A stretch of 64,000 nt of DNA, taken from JACVRW01 sp963765135 (lineage in GTDB: Bacteria > Actinomycetota > Thermoleophilia > Solirubrobacterales > Thermoleophilaceae). The notes beneath the pieces were generated by a model. The model did no database searches. It was not told where the DNA came from and saw only the letters and a list, made by a program, of their open reading frames with translations. The translations under genes were made by a program, and so were the position numbers. This document shows positions 8,224 through 18,672 of the stretch, piece after piece (position 1 is the first letter of the stretch; each line of letters opens with the position of its first letter). The stretch spans positions 620,001 to 684,000 of the forward strand of contig CAVXUX010000002.1 in assembly GCA_963765135.1 (NCBI GenBank), given 5' to 3'.

Positions 8224-8232
8224 CTATTTGAC
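8218..8232. promoter_or_regulatory. Operator candidate A, GACAAG-CTA-TTTGAC
   Basis: A 15-bp interrupted palindrome in the 99-bp gap between the divergent cupin and flavoprotein genes. It follows the pattern GWCARR-N3-TTTGWC shared with 22107-22121 and 63043-63057. The right arm runs into TTGACA (8228-8233), a perfect -35 hexamer for the plus-strand gene. The bound regulator is unknown; the GntR protein at 62.2-63.0 kb is the obvious candidate. Confidence 0.55.
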
Positions 8233-8262
8233 AGATACCTCGGAGGCTGGGAGTGTGCGGGC

Positions 8263-9811
8263 ATGAGCACGACAGTCGCGCCCGCTCTGGACGAGCTGGC
8301 AAACGTCGCCACCCTGCTCACCTCCGACGAGGACCTGCGCGAGTTCCGCGACCCGTTCGCGTTCGAGACCTGGGACGAGTACACGGCCTCGGCGGTGGTG
8401 ATGCCCGAGACCGTCGAGCAGATCCAGGAGATCGTGCGCATCGCCAACCGCCACGGCGTGCCGCTCTGGACGCACGGGCAGGGCCGCAACAACGGCTACG
8501 GCGGGCCCGGCGCCGCGGGTGAAGGGCTCGGTCGTCGTGAGCCTGCGCAACATGAACCGCGTGCTCGAGATCAACGAGGAGTGCGCCTACGCGGTCGTCG
8601 AGCCGGGCGTGCGCTGGTTCGACCTCTACGACGCGATCCAGGCGGGCGGGCACCGGCTGATGCTGTCGATCGCGGACGTCGGCTGGGGGAGCGTCATCGG
8701 CAACACGCTCGACCACGGCGTCACCTACATGCCCTACGGGGTGGACATGGGCATGCAGTGCGGGATGGAGGTCGTGCTGCCGAACGGCGAGCTGCTGCGC
8801 ACCGGCATGGGCGCGATGGAGGGCAACAAGGCCTGGCACGTCTACAAGCGCGGCCTCGGGCCCACGCCCGACCAGCTGTTCATGCAGTCGAACCTCGGGA
8901 TCGTCACGAAGATGGGCGTCTGGCTGATGCCATACCCCGAGGTCTACATGCCGCTCTGGCTGCGCCTCCGCCACGACGACGATCTCGCCCCGGCCATCGA
9001 CACGCTGCGCGAGCTGATGCTCGACGACACGATCCGCATGGTCCCGCAGCTGCTGAGCGCCCCGCTGCTCGCCTCGGTCCTGTCCGAGCGGACGCAGTGG
9101 TGGGAGGGGGAGGGCCCGATTCCGGACGCCGAGATCGATCGGATGGCGAGAGAGCTCGACATCGGCCGCTGGACGATGCGCTTCGCGCTCTACGGCGACG
9201 AGGCCGTGGTCGACCACCGCTTCGCCAAGATCAAGGACGCCTTCGAGCGGATCCCGGAGGCCGACGTCTACGGCGCCAAGTGCGCGCCCGAGGACATCCC
9301 GCAGCTGGAGCACCCGGTCGAGCGCGTCCAGGGCGGCGTGCCGACCATGGACCTCAACCAGATGACCGCCTGGTACGGCGGCGAGCAGGGCGGCCACATC
9401 GGGTTCTCGCCGGTCGCGCCGCTGACCGGCCCCGACGCGATCGCGCTGCGCGACCTGCTGCGCGGGATGATCGAGAGCGCCGGCCTCGACTACATGGCCG
9501 CGCTGATCCCGATCAACGCGCGCAGCTTCATCCACGTGACGCTGATCATCTTCGACACCAAGAACGAGGCCCAGACGCGCGCCGCCTACGACGTGGCCAA
9601 GCGGCTGGTGCGCGACGCGGCCAAGCTCGGCTACGGCGAGTACCGAGCGCACCTCGACTTCATGGACCTGGCCGCCGAGCAGTACGGCTTCAACGACCAC
9701 GCGTACAGGCGCTTCAACGAGACGATCAAGGACGCGCTCGACCCGAACGGAATCCTGGCGCCCGGCAAGTCCGGTATCTGGCCGAAGGCGATGCGCGAAC
9801 CGGACGGCTAG
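8263..9811 (+). CDS. FAD-dependent 4-alkylphenol/vanillyl-alcohol oxidase-type enzyme (one frameshift)
   Basis: About 515 residues once one extra G near 8509 is removed, which restores GYGGPAPRVKGSVV. The protein follows the vanillyl-alcohol oxidase / p-cresol and 4-ethylphenol methylhydroxylase family throughout: GRNNGYGG, the conserved Asp in SIADVGWGSVIGN, GMEVVLPNGELLRTGMGA, QSNLGIVTKMGVWLMP and the C-terminal DPNGILAPGKSGIWP. FIHVTLIIF keeps the histidine that aligns with the FAD-attaching His422 of fungal VAO, so covalent flavin is plausible. These enzymes oxidise the benzylic carbon of para-alkyl or para-allyl phenols. It is divergent from the DAD-like cupin and converges with the MMPL gene. 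Confidence 0.82.
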
Positions 9812-11976
9812 GGCCGGCTCGCCTCCGGCTCCGGCACACCAGTGCCGACCCGCTGCTCCACGTCCAGCGACGGCAGCACCTTCTCGAGCCAGCCCGGGAT
9901 CCACCAGTTCTTGTCCCCGAGCATCTGCATCACCGCGGGCACCAACACCAGGCGCACGAGCGTGGCGTCGAGGAAGATCGCGGTCGCCAGGCCGATCCCG
10001 AAGAGCTTCAGGAACACGTCTGGAGCCGCCAGGAAGGCGAGGAAGACGACCACCATGATCGCCGCGGCAGCGGTGATCACTCGGGCGGTCTTGGCCAGCC
10101 CGTCCGCGATCGCCCGGCGCGTGTTGCCGTCCTTGAGGTACTCCTCGCGGATCCGCGAGACCAGGAAGACCTCGTAGTCCATCGAGAGCCCGAACAGGAT
10201 CGCGAACATCATCACCGGCATGAACGGCGCTATGGGCACCTCGTGGTCGATGCCGATCGCCTTGCTCAAGCCGCCGCCGTTCGCGGCGAGCGTCATCACG
10301 CCATAGGCCGCGCTCACGGACAGCAGGTTCATGATGCCCGCCTTCAGTGAGATGAGGGGCGAGTGGAAAGCCACGAGCAGCAGCAGGAAGGACAACCCCA
10401 CGACGCCGAGGACGAAGACCGGCAAGCGGCCCTTCATGTACTCGCTCTGGTCCTCGAGCGCCGCCGTCACGCCGCCGACGTGCGCCGTGACCCCGGTGTC
10501 GCCCAGCTCCTGGGGAATCGTGTCGTCACGCAGCCGGTTGACGAGATCCGAGGTCGCCTCGTCCTGGGGCGAGCTCTTCGGGATGACCGTGACGATCGCC
10601 GCGTCACCGGCGCTGTTGAACGTCGGGTCCGGGACGAAGGCGATGTCGCTATCGCCGCGCAGGCTGCGCGCGAACTGCTCCACCGCCGGCTTGGAGTCCG
10701 GGCCGGGAATGTCCGCCGCGATGACGATCGGCCCGTTGGTGCCGGCCCCGAAGCCCTCGGTGTTCAGGTCGTAGGCCTGGCGGGTCATCGTGTCGGGCGG
10801 GTCGTTGCCGGCGTCCGGGAAGCCGAGTCGCATGCCGAGCGCGGGAGCGGCGAGGGCCAGCAGGATGGCCGTGGCGACGATCGCGTACGGCCAGGGACGG
10901 CGCTGAACCATGTGGCTCCAGCGGGCGGCCGGCGACTCGTGCGCTCCGCTGGTCTGGATACGCCGCCGCCGCCCGATCAGGGGGAGGCGCAGACGGTCGA
11001 CCCGATGCCCCACGTAGGCCAGCAGGGCCGGGAGCAGGGAGATCGAAGCGGCCATCATGACGAGGACAGCCAGCGAGGTCGAGATCGCGACGCCGTACAT
11101 GTAGCTCAGCCCGGTCAGGCACAGTCCGAGCACGGCGATCACGACGGTGGCGCCCGCGATGATCACGCTGCGGCCGGCCGTGGTCACGGACTCGACGATC
11201 GCGTCGTGGCGACTCTTGCCGTCGTCCAACGCCGACCGGAAGCGCGTAAGGACGAGCAGTGAGTAGTCGATGCCCACGCCGATGCCGATCAGCCCGGACA
11301 CCGCGGTGGTCCAATCGGGAACGTCGATCACGTTCGCCAGCAGCGCGATCAGGCCGCCCGACGAGATGCCCAGACCGATCAGCGCGATCACCAGCGGCAG
11401 GCCCGCCGCGACCACTGAGCCGAACGCGATCAGCAGCACGATCGCGGCGCCGAGGAAGCCCAGCCCCTCCGGGCTCGACTGCGTCTGCGCGACGTAGATC
11501 GGGTCACCGCCGAGCTGGATCTCAAGGCCGTCGCCGTCGTTGGCCTCGGCGGCGTCGATCAGCTGCTCGCCCTGCTCCTTCTTCATCTCCCAGCCGGGAA
11601 CGGTCATCGGGAGGGTCGTGGTCGCGATCTGACCGTTCTCGGACACCCGGATCGGGGTGTGCGCGCTGACGTGCTCGACCTTCTCGGCCTGCGCCAGGAA
11701 GCGATCGATGCGCTGGCGCACCTCGGGCGTGTCGACGCCTCCGGGCGCCTTCCAGACGGCATAGATCTCCTGGCCGGAGTAGCCGTCGAAGCGCTGCTTG
11801 GTGAGGTCGCTGGCGGCCTTCGACTCGGAGTTGGGCGTGTCGTAGTCGGCCTCGTACTCCCCGGCGAGCGAGGAGCCGACACCGATGATCACTACGGCGG
11901 CGACAATCCAGCCGAGGAGCATGCGGCCGCGGCGGCGGCAGGCGAGTTCAGCGAGGCGGGTCAGGCGACGGGTCAT
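9808..11976 (-). CDS. MMPL/RND-family membrane transporter
   Basis: The 722-residue product has the duplicated MMPL layout: one N-terminal helix (MLLGWIVAAVVIIGVGS), an extracytoplasmic domain (residues ~45-165), a five- to six-helix block with GVGIDYSLLVLTRFR, and then the same order again with FGLSMDYEVFLVSRIREEY. The two GxxxDY motifs in the fourth helices carry the proton-relay Asp-Tyr pairs. MMPL proteins export lipids, siderophores or hydrophobic compounds using the proton gradient. It is the last gene of the minus-strand operon, 54 bases after the E1 beta gene. Export or uptake of a hydrophobic aromatic is a guess from context. Confidence 0.82.
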   Translation of the reverse strand: MTRRLTRLAELACRRRGRMLLGWIVAAVVIIGVGSSLAGEYEADYDTPNSESKAASDLTKQRFDGYSGQEIYAVWKAPGGVDTPEVRQRIDRFLAQAEKVEHVSAHTPIRVSENGQIATTTLPMTVPGWEMKKEQGEQLIDAAEANDGDGLEIQLGGDPIYVAQTQSSPEGLGFLGAAIVLLIAFGSVVAAGLPLVIALIGLGISSGGLIALLANVIDVPDWTTAVSGLIGIGVGIDYSLLVLTRFRSALDDGKSRHDAIVESVTTAGRSVIIAGATVVIAVLGLCLTGLSYMYGVAISTSLAVLVMMAASISLLPALLAYVGHRVDRLRLPLIGRRRRIQTSGAHESPAARWSHMVQRRPWPYAIVATAILLALAAPALGMRLGFPDAGNDPPDTMTRQAYDLNTEGFGAGTNGPIVIAADIPGPDSKPAVEQFARSLRGDSDIAFVPDPTFNSAGDAAIVTVIPKSSPQDEATSDLVNRLRDDTIPQELGDTGVTAHVGGVTAALEDQSEYMKGRLPVFVLGVVGLSFLLLLVAFHSPLISLKAGIMNLLSVSAAYGVMTLAANGGGLSKAIGIDHEVPIAPFMPVMMFAILFGLSMDYEVFLVSRIREEYLKDGNTRRAIADGLAKTARVITAAAAIMVVVFLAFLAAPDVFLKLFGIGLATAIFLDATLVRLVLVPAVMQMLGDKNWWIPGWLEKVLPSLDVEQRVGTGVPEPEASRP

Positions 11977-12030
11977 AGTCGGCCATGTAACCACTCCGAT
12001 CGGCAATCGAGGGTGCGGTTATCCGAACTG

Positions 12031-13001
12031 TTACGCGAGCAACGTTTTCGCGGCCGCAGCGATCTCCTCGGCGCCCGGCACGTAGGCGTCCTCCAAAGGC
12101 GGGCTGAACGGGACCGGCGTGAACGGGGCGCCGACGCGCTCGATCGGCGCGTCCAGGTCGTCGAACGCGGCGGCCTGCACCTGCGCGGCGATCTCGGCGC
12201 CGAAGCCGCCGTGCTCCACGGCCTCGTGGGCGATCACCAGGCGGTTGCGTGCGGCCCACCGACTCCACGATCGTGTCCAGGTCGAGCGGGACCAGCGTGC
12301 GCGGGTCGATCACCTCGGCCTCGATCCCCTCGCCGGCCAGCCGCGTCGGCTGCCACGAGCGCCTCGTCGACCAGCCGCGACAGCGCCACGATCGTCACGT
12401 CGCTGCCGGGGCGCACCACGAGCCCGCGCCCGATCGGGACCGGCGGCGGACGGGACGGCACGTCCTCGCTCTTGAAATAGAGCATCTTGTTCTCCACGAA
12501 CACGACCGGGTTGGGGTCGGCGATCGCGCTGGCCAGCAGGCCCGCCGCGTCGGCCGCGCGGCTCGGCATCACGACCTTCAGGCCGGGGATGTGGGTCAGC
12601 CAGCTCTCGAGGCTCTGCGAGTGCTGCGCGCCCCAGCGGCGCCCCGCGCCGCCCTGCGTGCGCAGCACGAGCGGCACCCGCAGCTGCCCACCCGACATCG
12701 CGTGCGCCTTCGCGGCCTGGTTCACGAGCTGGTCGAGCGCCAGCGTCACGAAATCGATGAACATCACCTCGACGATCGGCCGCAGGCCCGACTGGGCCGC
12801 GCCGACCGCGACGCCGCAGATCGCGCTCTCCGAGATCGGCGTGTTCAGCACGCGATCGGTGCCGAACTCCTCGGCCAGCCCGGCGGTCGTGCCGTACGGG
12901 CCGCCCTCGGCCACGTCCTCGCCGAGCACGAACACGCGCGGGTCGTCGCGCATGGCCTGGGCCTGCGCCTCGACCACCGCTTTCACGTAGGTGGTCTTCA
13001 T
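12031..13001 (-). CDS. TPP-dependent dehydrogenase E1 beta subunit, first pair (two frameshifts)
   Basis: About 322 residues after removing extra bases near 12341 and 12247. The N-terminus VLGEDVAEGGPYGTTAGL, the middle RTQGGAGRRWGAQHSQSLESW and the transketolase C-terminal part (VIDPRTLVPLD, then VIAHEAVEHGGFGAEIAA) are those of the beta subunit of pyruvate/acetoin/branched-chain oxoacid dehydrogenase. ATG overlaps the alpha gene stop (ATGA). E1 needs an E2 lipoyl acyltransferase and E3 for a CoA product; neither is in the window, so they are encoded elsewhere or the pair works as a stand-alone thiamine enzyme. Confidence 0.82.
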
Positions 13002-13961
13002 GCGTAGGTGAGGTCCGCGATCAGACCGGTCGGCGGGAACGGGCTCGCCCGGGCGAACTCGACCGCCGCCTCGACCGCCTTCTGCTCCTCGCCCTCGATC
13101 GCCTTGACGTCGTCCTCCACGAACCAGCCCTGCTCGATCCCGTGCCGCTGGAGCCGCAGGATCGGGTCCTTCTCCTGCCAGTCCTTGGCCTCGAGCGCCT
13201 TGCGGTAGTGGGCCGGGTCGCCCTCGTAGTGGCCGCGCAGCCGGTGGGTCAGGCACTCGAGCAGCAGCGGCCCGCGCCCGGCGCGCGCCGAGGCGAGGAA
13301 GCCGGCGAACGTCTCCCACACGGCCACCGCGTCGTTGCCGTCGATCGTCTCGCGCGTGAGACCGTAGGGCGCGACCACGTCGCTCACGCGCTCGACCTTG
13401 GTGTGCGCCGAGCGGGGCGTGAACTCCGCGAAGCCGTTGTTCTCGCAGACGAAGATCACCGGCAGCTCCCAGAGCGTGGCCAGGTTGATCGACTCGTTGA
13501 AGTGGCCCGCCTGGACGGCGCCGTCGCCGAAGAACACGACCGCCACCTGCCGGCCGTCGCCCATCCGCGCCGCCAGCGCGCTGCCGAGCGCCATCGGGAT
13601 GTTGCCGCCGACCACGCCGGTGGCGCCCATCAACCCGTGGTCGGTATCCACCAGGTGCATCGAACCGCCGAGCCCCTTGCAGAGCCCGTCGACGCGGCCC
13701 ATCAACTCGGCCATCGCGCGCTCGATCGGCGCGCCCGCCGCGATCGCGTGGCCGTGGGCGCGATGCCCGCTGTAGATCGGCGTCGTCGCCCTGCAGTTGG
13801 CTGCACACGCCCGCCGCCACGGCCTCCTGGCCCACGCTCAGGTGGATCAGGCCGTGCACCTCGTCGGCGCGCTTGAGCTGGCCGACGCGCTCCTCGAAGT
13901 GGCGGATCCGCCACATGGTGCGGAGGAGGCCGAGCGCCTCCTCCCATTCCAACGAGGACAC
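12998..13961 (-). CDS. TPP-dependent dehydrogenase E1 alpha subunit, first pair (one frameshift)
   Basis: About 320 residues, GTG start at 13961 three bases after the TIM-barrel gene. An extra base near 13779 breaks the expected IYSGHRAHGHAIAAG segment. MWRIRHFEERVGQLK, GLGGSMHLVD, GANVAL-like GGNIPMALGSALAARM and the thiamine-binding FGDGAVQAGHFNESINLA...VCENN are all present. It forms an alpha2beta2 E1 with the adjacent beta gene. The closest functional families are acetoin dehydrogenase AcoA and pyruvate dehydrogenase E1 alpha; the neighbours suggest a catabolic oxo-compound rather than central pyruvate. Confidence 0.82.
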
Positions 13962-13964
13962 GTC

Positions 13965-14826
13965 CTACGCTGCGACCGGCTCGAACTGCGCCGCGGCGCG
14001 TCTCGTACGAACGCCTGTACATCTCGTCGATGGGCAGCGCGCGCAGGTCCTCGGACAGCACCTCGACGCCCCAGGGTTCGGCGTAGCCCATGTCCCGCCC
14101 GACCTCGACGTACCCGCGGATGTCGAACTCGCCCTCGCCCGGCAGCTTGCGCCGGTTGATCACCTCGTCGAGCGGGTCCTCCATGTTCTCGTACTGGCCG
14201 TCCGAGAGCTCGATCCAACCGAGCCGCTCGAGCGGGAACTGGCGCAGGTCATCGGGCTTGATGCCGAGCTTGCCCATGTGCCAAGTGTCGATCGCGACCC
14301 CGGTGTTGTCGACCCCGTCCATCACTGCGAGCGCCTTCTCGATGCTGTTCACGTTGACGTCGAACGGCATGAACTCGTAGAGCACCCTCGCGTCGCAGTG
14401 CTCCGCGGCGTCCGCCACCAGCTCGCCGTACGCGTCGTTGAGCCGGGACATCTCGCAGGGCGTGCCGGGGATGTTGCCGGCCTTGATGTGATGCGCGTCG
14501 AGCGCGGCCGCCGCGTCGAAGAGCATCCGGCGCTGGGCGTCCGCTGCCTTGCGCGCGTCGTCGTCCGGGTCGACGAACCAGTCCCACAGGAACTCGAGCT
14601 CGAAGCAGCGCAGGCCGTTGTTGTCGAGGTCGCGCCGCATGTCCTCGAACGAGCGCGTCTCGAGCTGGTGCTCGATGTCGGCGTGCCATAGGCCCAGCCC
14701 GACGAACCCGGTCTCGGCCGCCTGGGCGCAGCGCTCGGCGAAGTCGAAGAGGCTCCATTCGCGGCCGAAGTGCACCTCCACCGGCCCCGCCGACGTCCAG
14801 TACGCGTTGGCCAGCTCCACGCTCAT
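13965..14826 (-). CDS. Sugar-phosphate isomerase/epimerase-like TIM barrel (one frameshift)
   Basis: About 286 residues of the AP-endonuclease-2/xylose-isomerase-like fold. Metal-site pieces are CFELEFLWDW (Glu), KAGNIPGTPCE, VLYEFMPFDV (Glu), AIDTWHMGK (Asp/His) and WGVEVLSEDL (Glu). An extra base near 13998 would otherwise run the frame on into the E1 alpha gene; with it removed the protein ends AAAQFEPVAA at 13965. Family members isomerise or epimerise sugars, and some remove groups from aromatic glycosides or act as dehydratases. Its place between a VOC gene (ATGA overlap) and E1 genes suggests isomerisation of a hydroxy-keto intermediate, which is inference. Confidence 0.7.
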
Positions 14827-15206
14827 GACGGCTCCTTCACGTTGATCTCGATCTTGACTCCGTTGGGGTCCTCGACGAACAGCTGCCGCATGCCGGGCAC
14901 CTGGTTCGGGGCGGCGTCGATGCCGCCGTCGCGCAGGCGCGCGACCGTCCCGTCGTAATCATCCGCGCTGAAGGCCACGTGCTCAACGGGCCCGCTCGCG
15001 GCGGCGATGCCGATCCGCTCGGAGTGGGCGTTGAACGAGCCCCGCTCGGCCACGTGCACGCACGGCACACCGCCCCCGTAGAGCCAGTAGCCCTCGAACC
15101 CGAGCGGCGGGCGCTCGCCGACCTCGAGGCCGAGCGCGTCGCACCAGAAGTCGCGCGTCGCGTCGATGTCGTCCGTGAGGACCAGGAGGTGGTCCAAGCC
15201 CGCCAC
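14823..15206 (-). CDS. VOC-family protein
   Basis: A single-domain protein of 127 residues. LDHLLVLTDDIDATRDFWCDALGL, VEHVAFSADDYDGTVARL and QLFVEDPNGVKIEIN give the His-His-Glu metal set of the glyoxalase/extradiol dioxygenase superfamily. The GTG start at 15206 shares its first base with the TAG stop of the upstream E1 beta gene, and its stop overlaps the start of the TIM-barrel gene, so it is tightly coupled inside the operon. The reaction is not identifiable; isomerisation or ring/chain dioxygenation of the imported substrate would fit. Confidence 0.75.
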   Translation of the reverse strand: MAGLDHLLVLTDDIDATRDFWCDALGLEVGERPPLGFEGYWLYGGGVPCVHVAERGSFNAHSERIGIAAASGPVEHVAFSADDYDGTVARLRDGGIDAAPNQVPGMRQLFVEDPNGVKIEINVKEPS

Positions 15207-16194
15207 TACGCGGGTGCGGCCTGGCCCACGACCTGCTTCGCCGCCGCGACGATCTTCTCGGCCGACGGCGCGAGGAAGGCCTCCTGGATCTGGTTGCCGG
15301 GGACCGGGGCGTCCGTGCGCGCCACGCGCGCGGGCGGCGCCTTGAGCGACTCGAAGCCGTGCTCGCTCACGGTCGCCGCGATCTCCGACGCGACGCCGCA
15401 GCGCAGCCGGCCCTCGTCGGTGATCACCAGGTGCCCGGTCTTGGCAACCGAGTCGAGGATCGTCTGCTCGTCGAGCGGGACCAGCGTGCGCAGGTCGATC
15501 ACCTCGGCGTCGATGCCCTCGGCGGCGAGCTGCTCGGCGGCCTCCAGCGACGCGCACGACCATCATCGAGCAGGCGACGATCGTGACGTCGGAGCCCTCG
15601 CGCTTCACGGCGGCCTGGCCGAACGCGATCTCGTAGTCGTCGTCGGGCACCTCGTCCTCGGCGCCGTAGCCGAATGCGTGCGTGATCACCAGCGACGGGT
15701 TGTCGCTTCTGAGAGCGGTGCGCAGGAGGCCTTTGAGATCCGCGGGACCCCACGGCACTGCGATCTCGATGCCGGCCACGTTCCAGAACATGCCCATCGG
15801 GCTCTCCGAGTGCTGGGACGGCGCCGCCGTGCAGCAGGCCGTGGCTCATGTGGAAGGTCACCGGGGCCGAGACCCTGCCGCCCGAGCCCTGCCGCGCGGT
15901 CGCGACCTCGCTGGCGATCGTGGAGAACGCCGGGTAGGCGAACGGCGCCAGGCCGAGGTGCAGGAAGATGCGCTGGCCGCACATCGCCGCGCCGGCCGCG
16001 AGCGCCGAGTAGGCGGCCTCGGAGCAGGGCGGGAAGTAGATGCGGTCGCCGTACTTCTCCTGGAAGGGCCCGAACTGCATGGCCTCGGGGCCGATTCCGA
16101 GCACCTCGTTGCCCATCACGACGAAGTTGGGGTCCTCCTCCATGAACTCCGTGAGGACATCCAGCATCGCGTCTGCGTAGTTCTTGGTTGCCAT
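15206..16194 (-). CDS. TPP-dependent dehydrogenase E1 beta subunit, second pair (two frameshifts)
   Basis: About 328 residues after removing extra bases near 15820 and 15551. It starts MATKNYADAMLDVLTEFMEEDP with VMGNEVLGIG, passes SHGLLHGGASQHSESPMGMFWNVAGI, and ends with a transketolase C-terminal domain (VIDLRTLVPLDEQTI, LVITDEGRLRCGVASEIAA). The sequence is clearly different from the first beta copy, so this is a second enzyme rather than a recent duplicate. It pairs with the alpha gene directly upstream (14-bp gap). Confidence 0.82.
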
Positions 16195-16208
16195 GGTCGA
16201 GCGCCTCC

Positions 16209-17206
16209 TCAGGCGAAGACGTGGTCGAGTGCGCTTTCGGGCGTTGGCCTCGGACTGTCGAGAGCGAACTGCCTCGCCTCGGCGATGCGCTCGCTCGCGC
16301 GACCGTCGATCTCGGTCAGCTCGTCCTGTGTGATGTCGCCCTCGGCGAGCAGCTTGCGCGCGTAGCCGAGCACCGGGTCGTGCTCGCGGTACCACTGCTC
16401 GTGCTCGCCGGAGATGTTGGAGTCGTCCCAGGCCATCGAGATGTCGGTCGGGCCGGTCGGCAGCGTGGGCCAGAGCGGCTGGGTGCCGGCAAACCGCGCC
16501 GTCACCGCGTGGACGAAGAACGGCCCCTTGCGAGCGCGGCAGTGCGCGACCGCCCGAGCGGCGACGTCGGCCACCGCGTCCACGTCGCGGCCGTCCACCG
16601 TCTCGACCGGGATGCCGAACGTCTTCGGGATGTCGGTCAGGTCGTCGACGGCGGACACCGAGGTGGGGAAGCCCCCGCCCGCCGAGCCGAGCGCACCCTC
16701 GCTGTTGTTCTCGCACACGTACACGACCGGCAGCTCGTAGAGCGCGCCGAGGTTGAGCGACTCGTACGACACGCCCTCCTCGAGCGCGCCGTCCCCGAAC
16801 AGCGCCAGCGCGACCGCGTCGCCGCCCATGCTCTTGAGCGCGAAGCCGGCGCCGGTGCCGAGGCTGATGCTGCCGCCGACGATCGCCGAGGTCGAGATGA
16901 AGCCGCGGTCGGTGTCGCTCATGTGCATCGTGCCGCCTGCGCCGCGGTTGAAGCCGTTCTCGCGGCCGAGGATCTCCGCCAGCGCCACCTTCGGGTCGCC
17001 GCCGCGGGCCAGCACGTGGCCGTGGTTGCGGTGGTGAGTGGCGATCTTGTCGTCCGCTCCGAGCGCGGCCATCAGCGGCACGCCCGTCCCTTCCTGCCCG
17101 ATGTACAGGTGGAAGTGGGTCATGAACTCGTGCTCGACGAACAGGCCGACGACGGCCTCCTCGAAGCGGCGGATGGTCAGCATCGATTCGAGCGTCTCGG
17201 CCTGGG

Positions 17207-17210
<4 letters not shown>
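16209..17210 (-). CDS. TPP-dependent dehydrogenase E1 alpha subunit, second pair
   Basis: An intact 333-residue protein. MLTIRRFEEAVVGLF, THHRNHGHVLARGGD, GAGGTMHMSDTDRGF and the thiamine motif FGDGALEEGVSYESLNLG...VCENN identify an E1 alpha of the acetoin/pyruvate dehydrogenase type. The ATG at 17210 overlaps the stop of livF. Two complete E1 alpha/beta pairs in one transport operon is unusual and suggests two successive or alternative oxidative decarboxylation or C-C cleavage steps on the imported compound. Confidence 0.85.
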
Positions 17211-17934
<724 letters not shown>

Positions 17935-17938
<4 letters not shown>

Positions 17939-18672
17939 GCCACCCGCTCCGAGCCCTCGACCTCTTCGGTGCCGAGGTAGGCCTTCATGACGGCGTCGTC
18001 GCGCAGCACCTCGGCCGTGGGGCCCGACGCGATCAGCTTGCCGAAGTCGAGCACCGCGGTGTGCTCGCAGCAGGCGGACACCAGGCTCATGTCGTGGTCG
18101 ACCAGGATCACGAGCGCGCCCATGTGCTCGGGGATGCCCTGGATCACCCGGCCGAGGTGCTCGGTCTCCTCGTCGGGCAGCCCGGCGCCGGGCTCGTCGA
18201 GCAGCACCAGCTTGGGCTTGCCGACGACCGCGCGGGCGATCTCGACAAGCCGGCGCTCGCGCGCGCCGAGGGTGCCGACCTGGGCTTCCGGGTCCACGTC
18301 GAGCCCGACGAAGCCGATCGCGCCCAGCACGTCCTCGCGGCGAGAGGCGCGGTCACCCGTCTTGGAGTGCTCGTGCGCGAGCGCCACGTTGCCCGCCACC
18401 GACAGCTCCTCGATCGCCTGCTCGGTCTGGAAGGTGCGCCGCAGGCCCCAGCGCGCGCGGCGGTAGTGGGGCATGGCGAGCAGGTCCTCGCCGAAGGTCT
18501 GCACCGACCCCTCGGCCGGCTCGACGAAGCCGCTCAGCACGTTGAAGAACGTGGTCTTGCCCGCTCCGTTGGGACCGATCAGCCCGTTCGTGCCCGGCTG
18601 GAAGGTCAGGGACATGCCGTCCAGCGGCGTGACGCCGCCGAAGCGCACGGTCAGGTCGCGGATCTCGATCAC
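17935..18672 (-). CDS. livG: Branched-chain-type ABC transporter ATP-binding protein LivG
   Basis: A protein of 245 residues from the GTG at 18672, which overlaps the livM stop. Walker A is IGPNGAGKTT, Walker B is LVLLDEPGAGL and the H-loop lies in ILVDHDMSLV. The signature region reads LGARERRLVEIARA rather than the usual LSxGQ, a variant seen in LivG proteins. RRTFQTEQAIEELSVAGNVALA is the LivG-specific helical insert. The cytoplasmic ATPase pairs with LivF. Confidence 0.86.

Noticed and set aside
12031..16194. Programmed ribosomal frameshifting in the E1 genes
   Set aside because: Breaks occur at many unrelated sequences without slippery heptamers or a common structure, also in unrelated genes; one-base errors explain them better.
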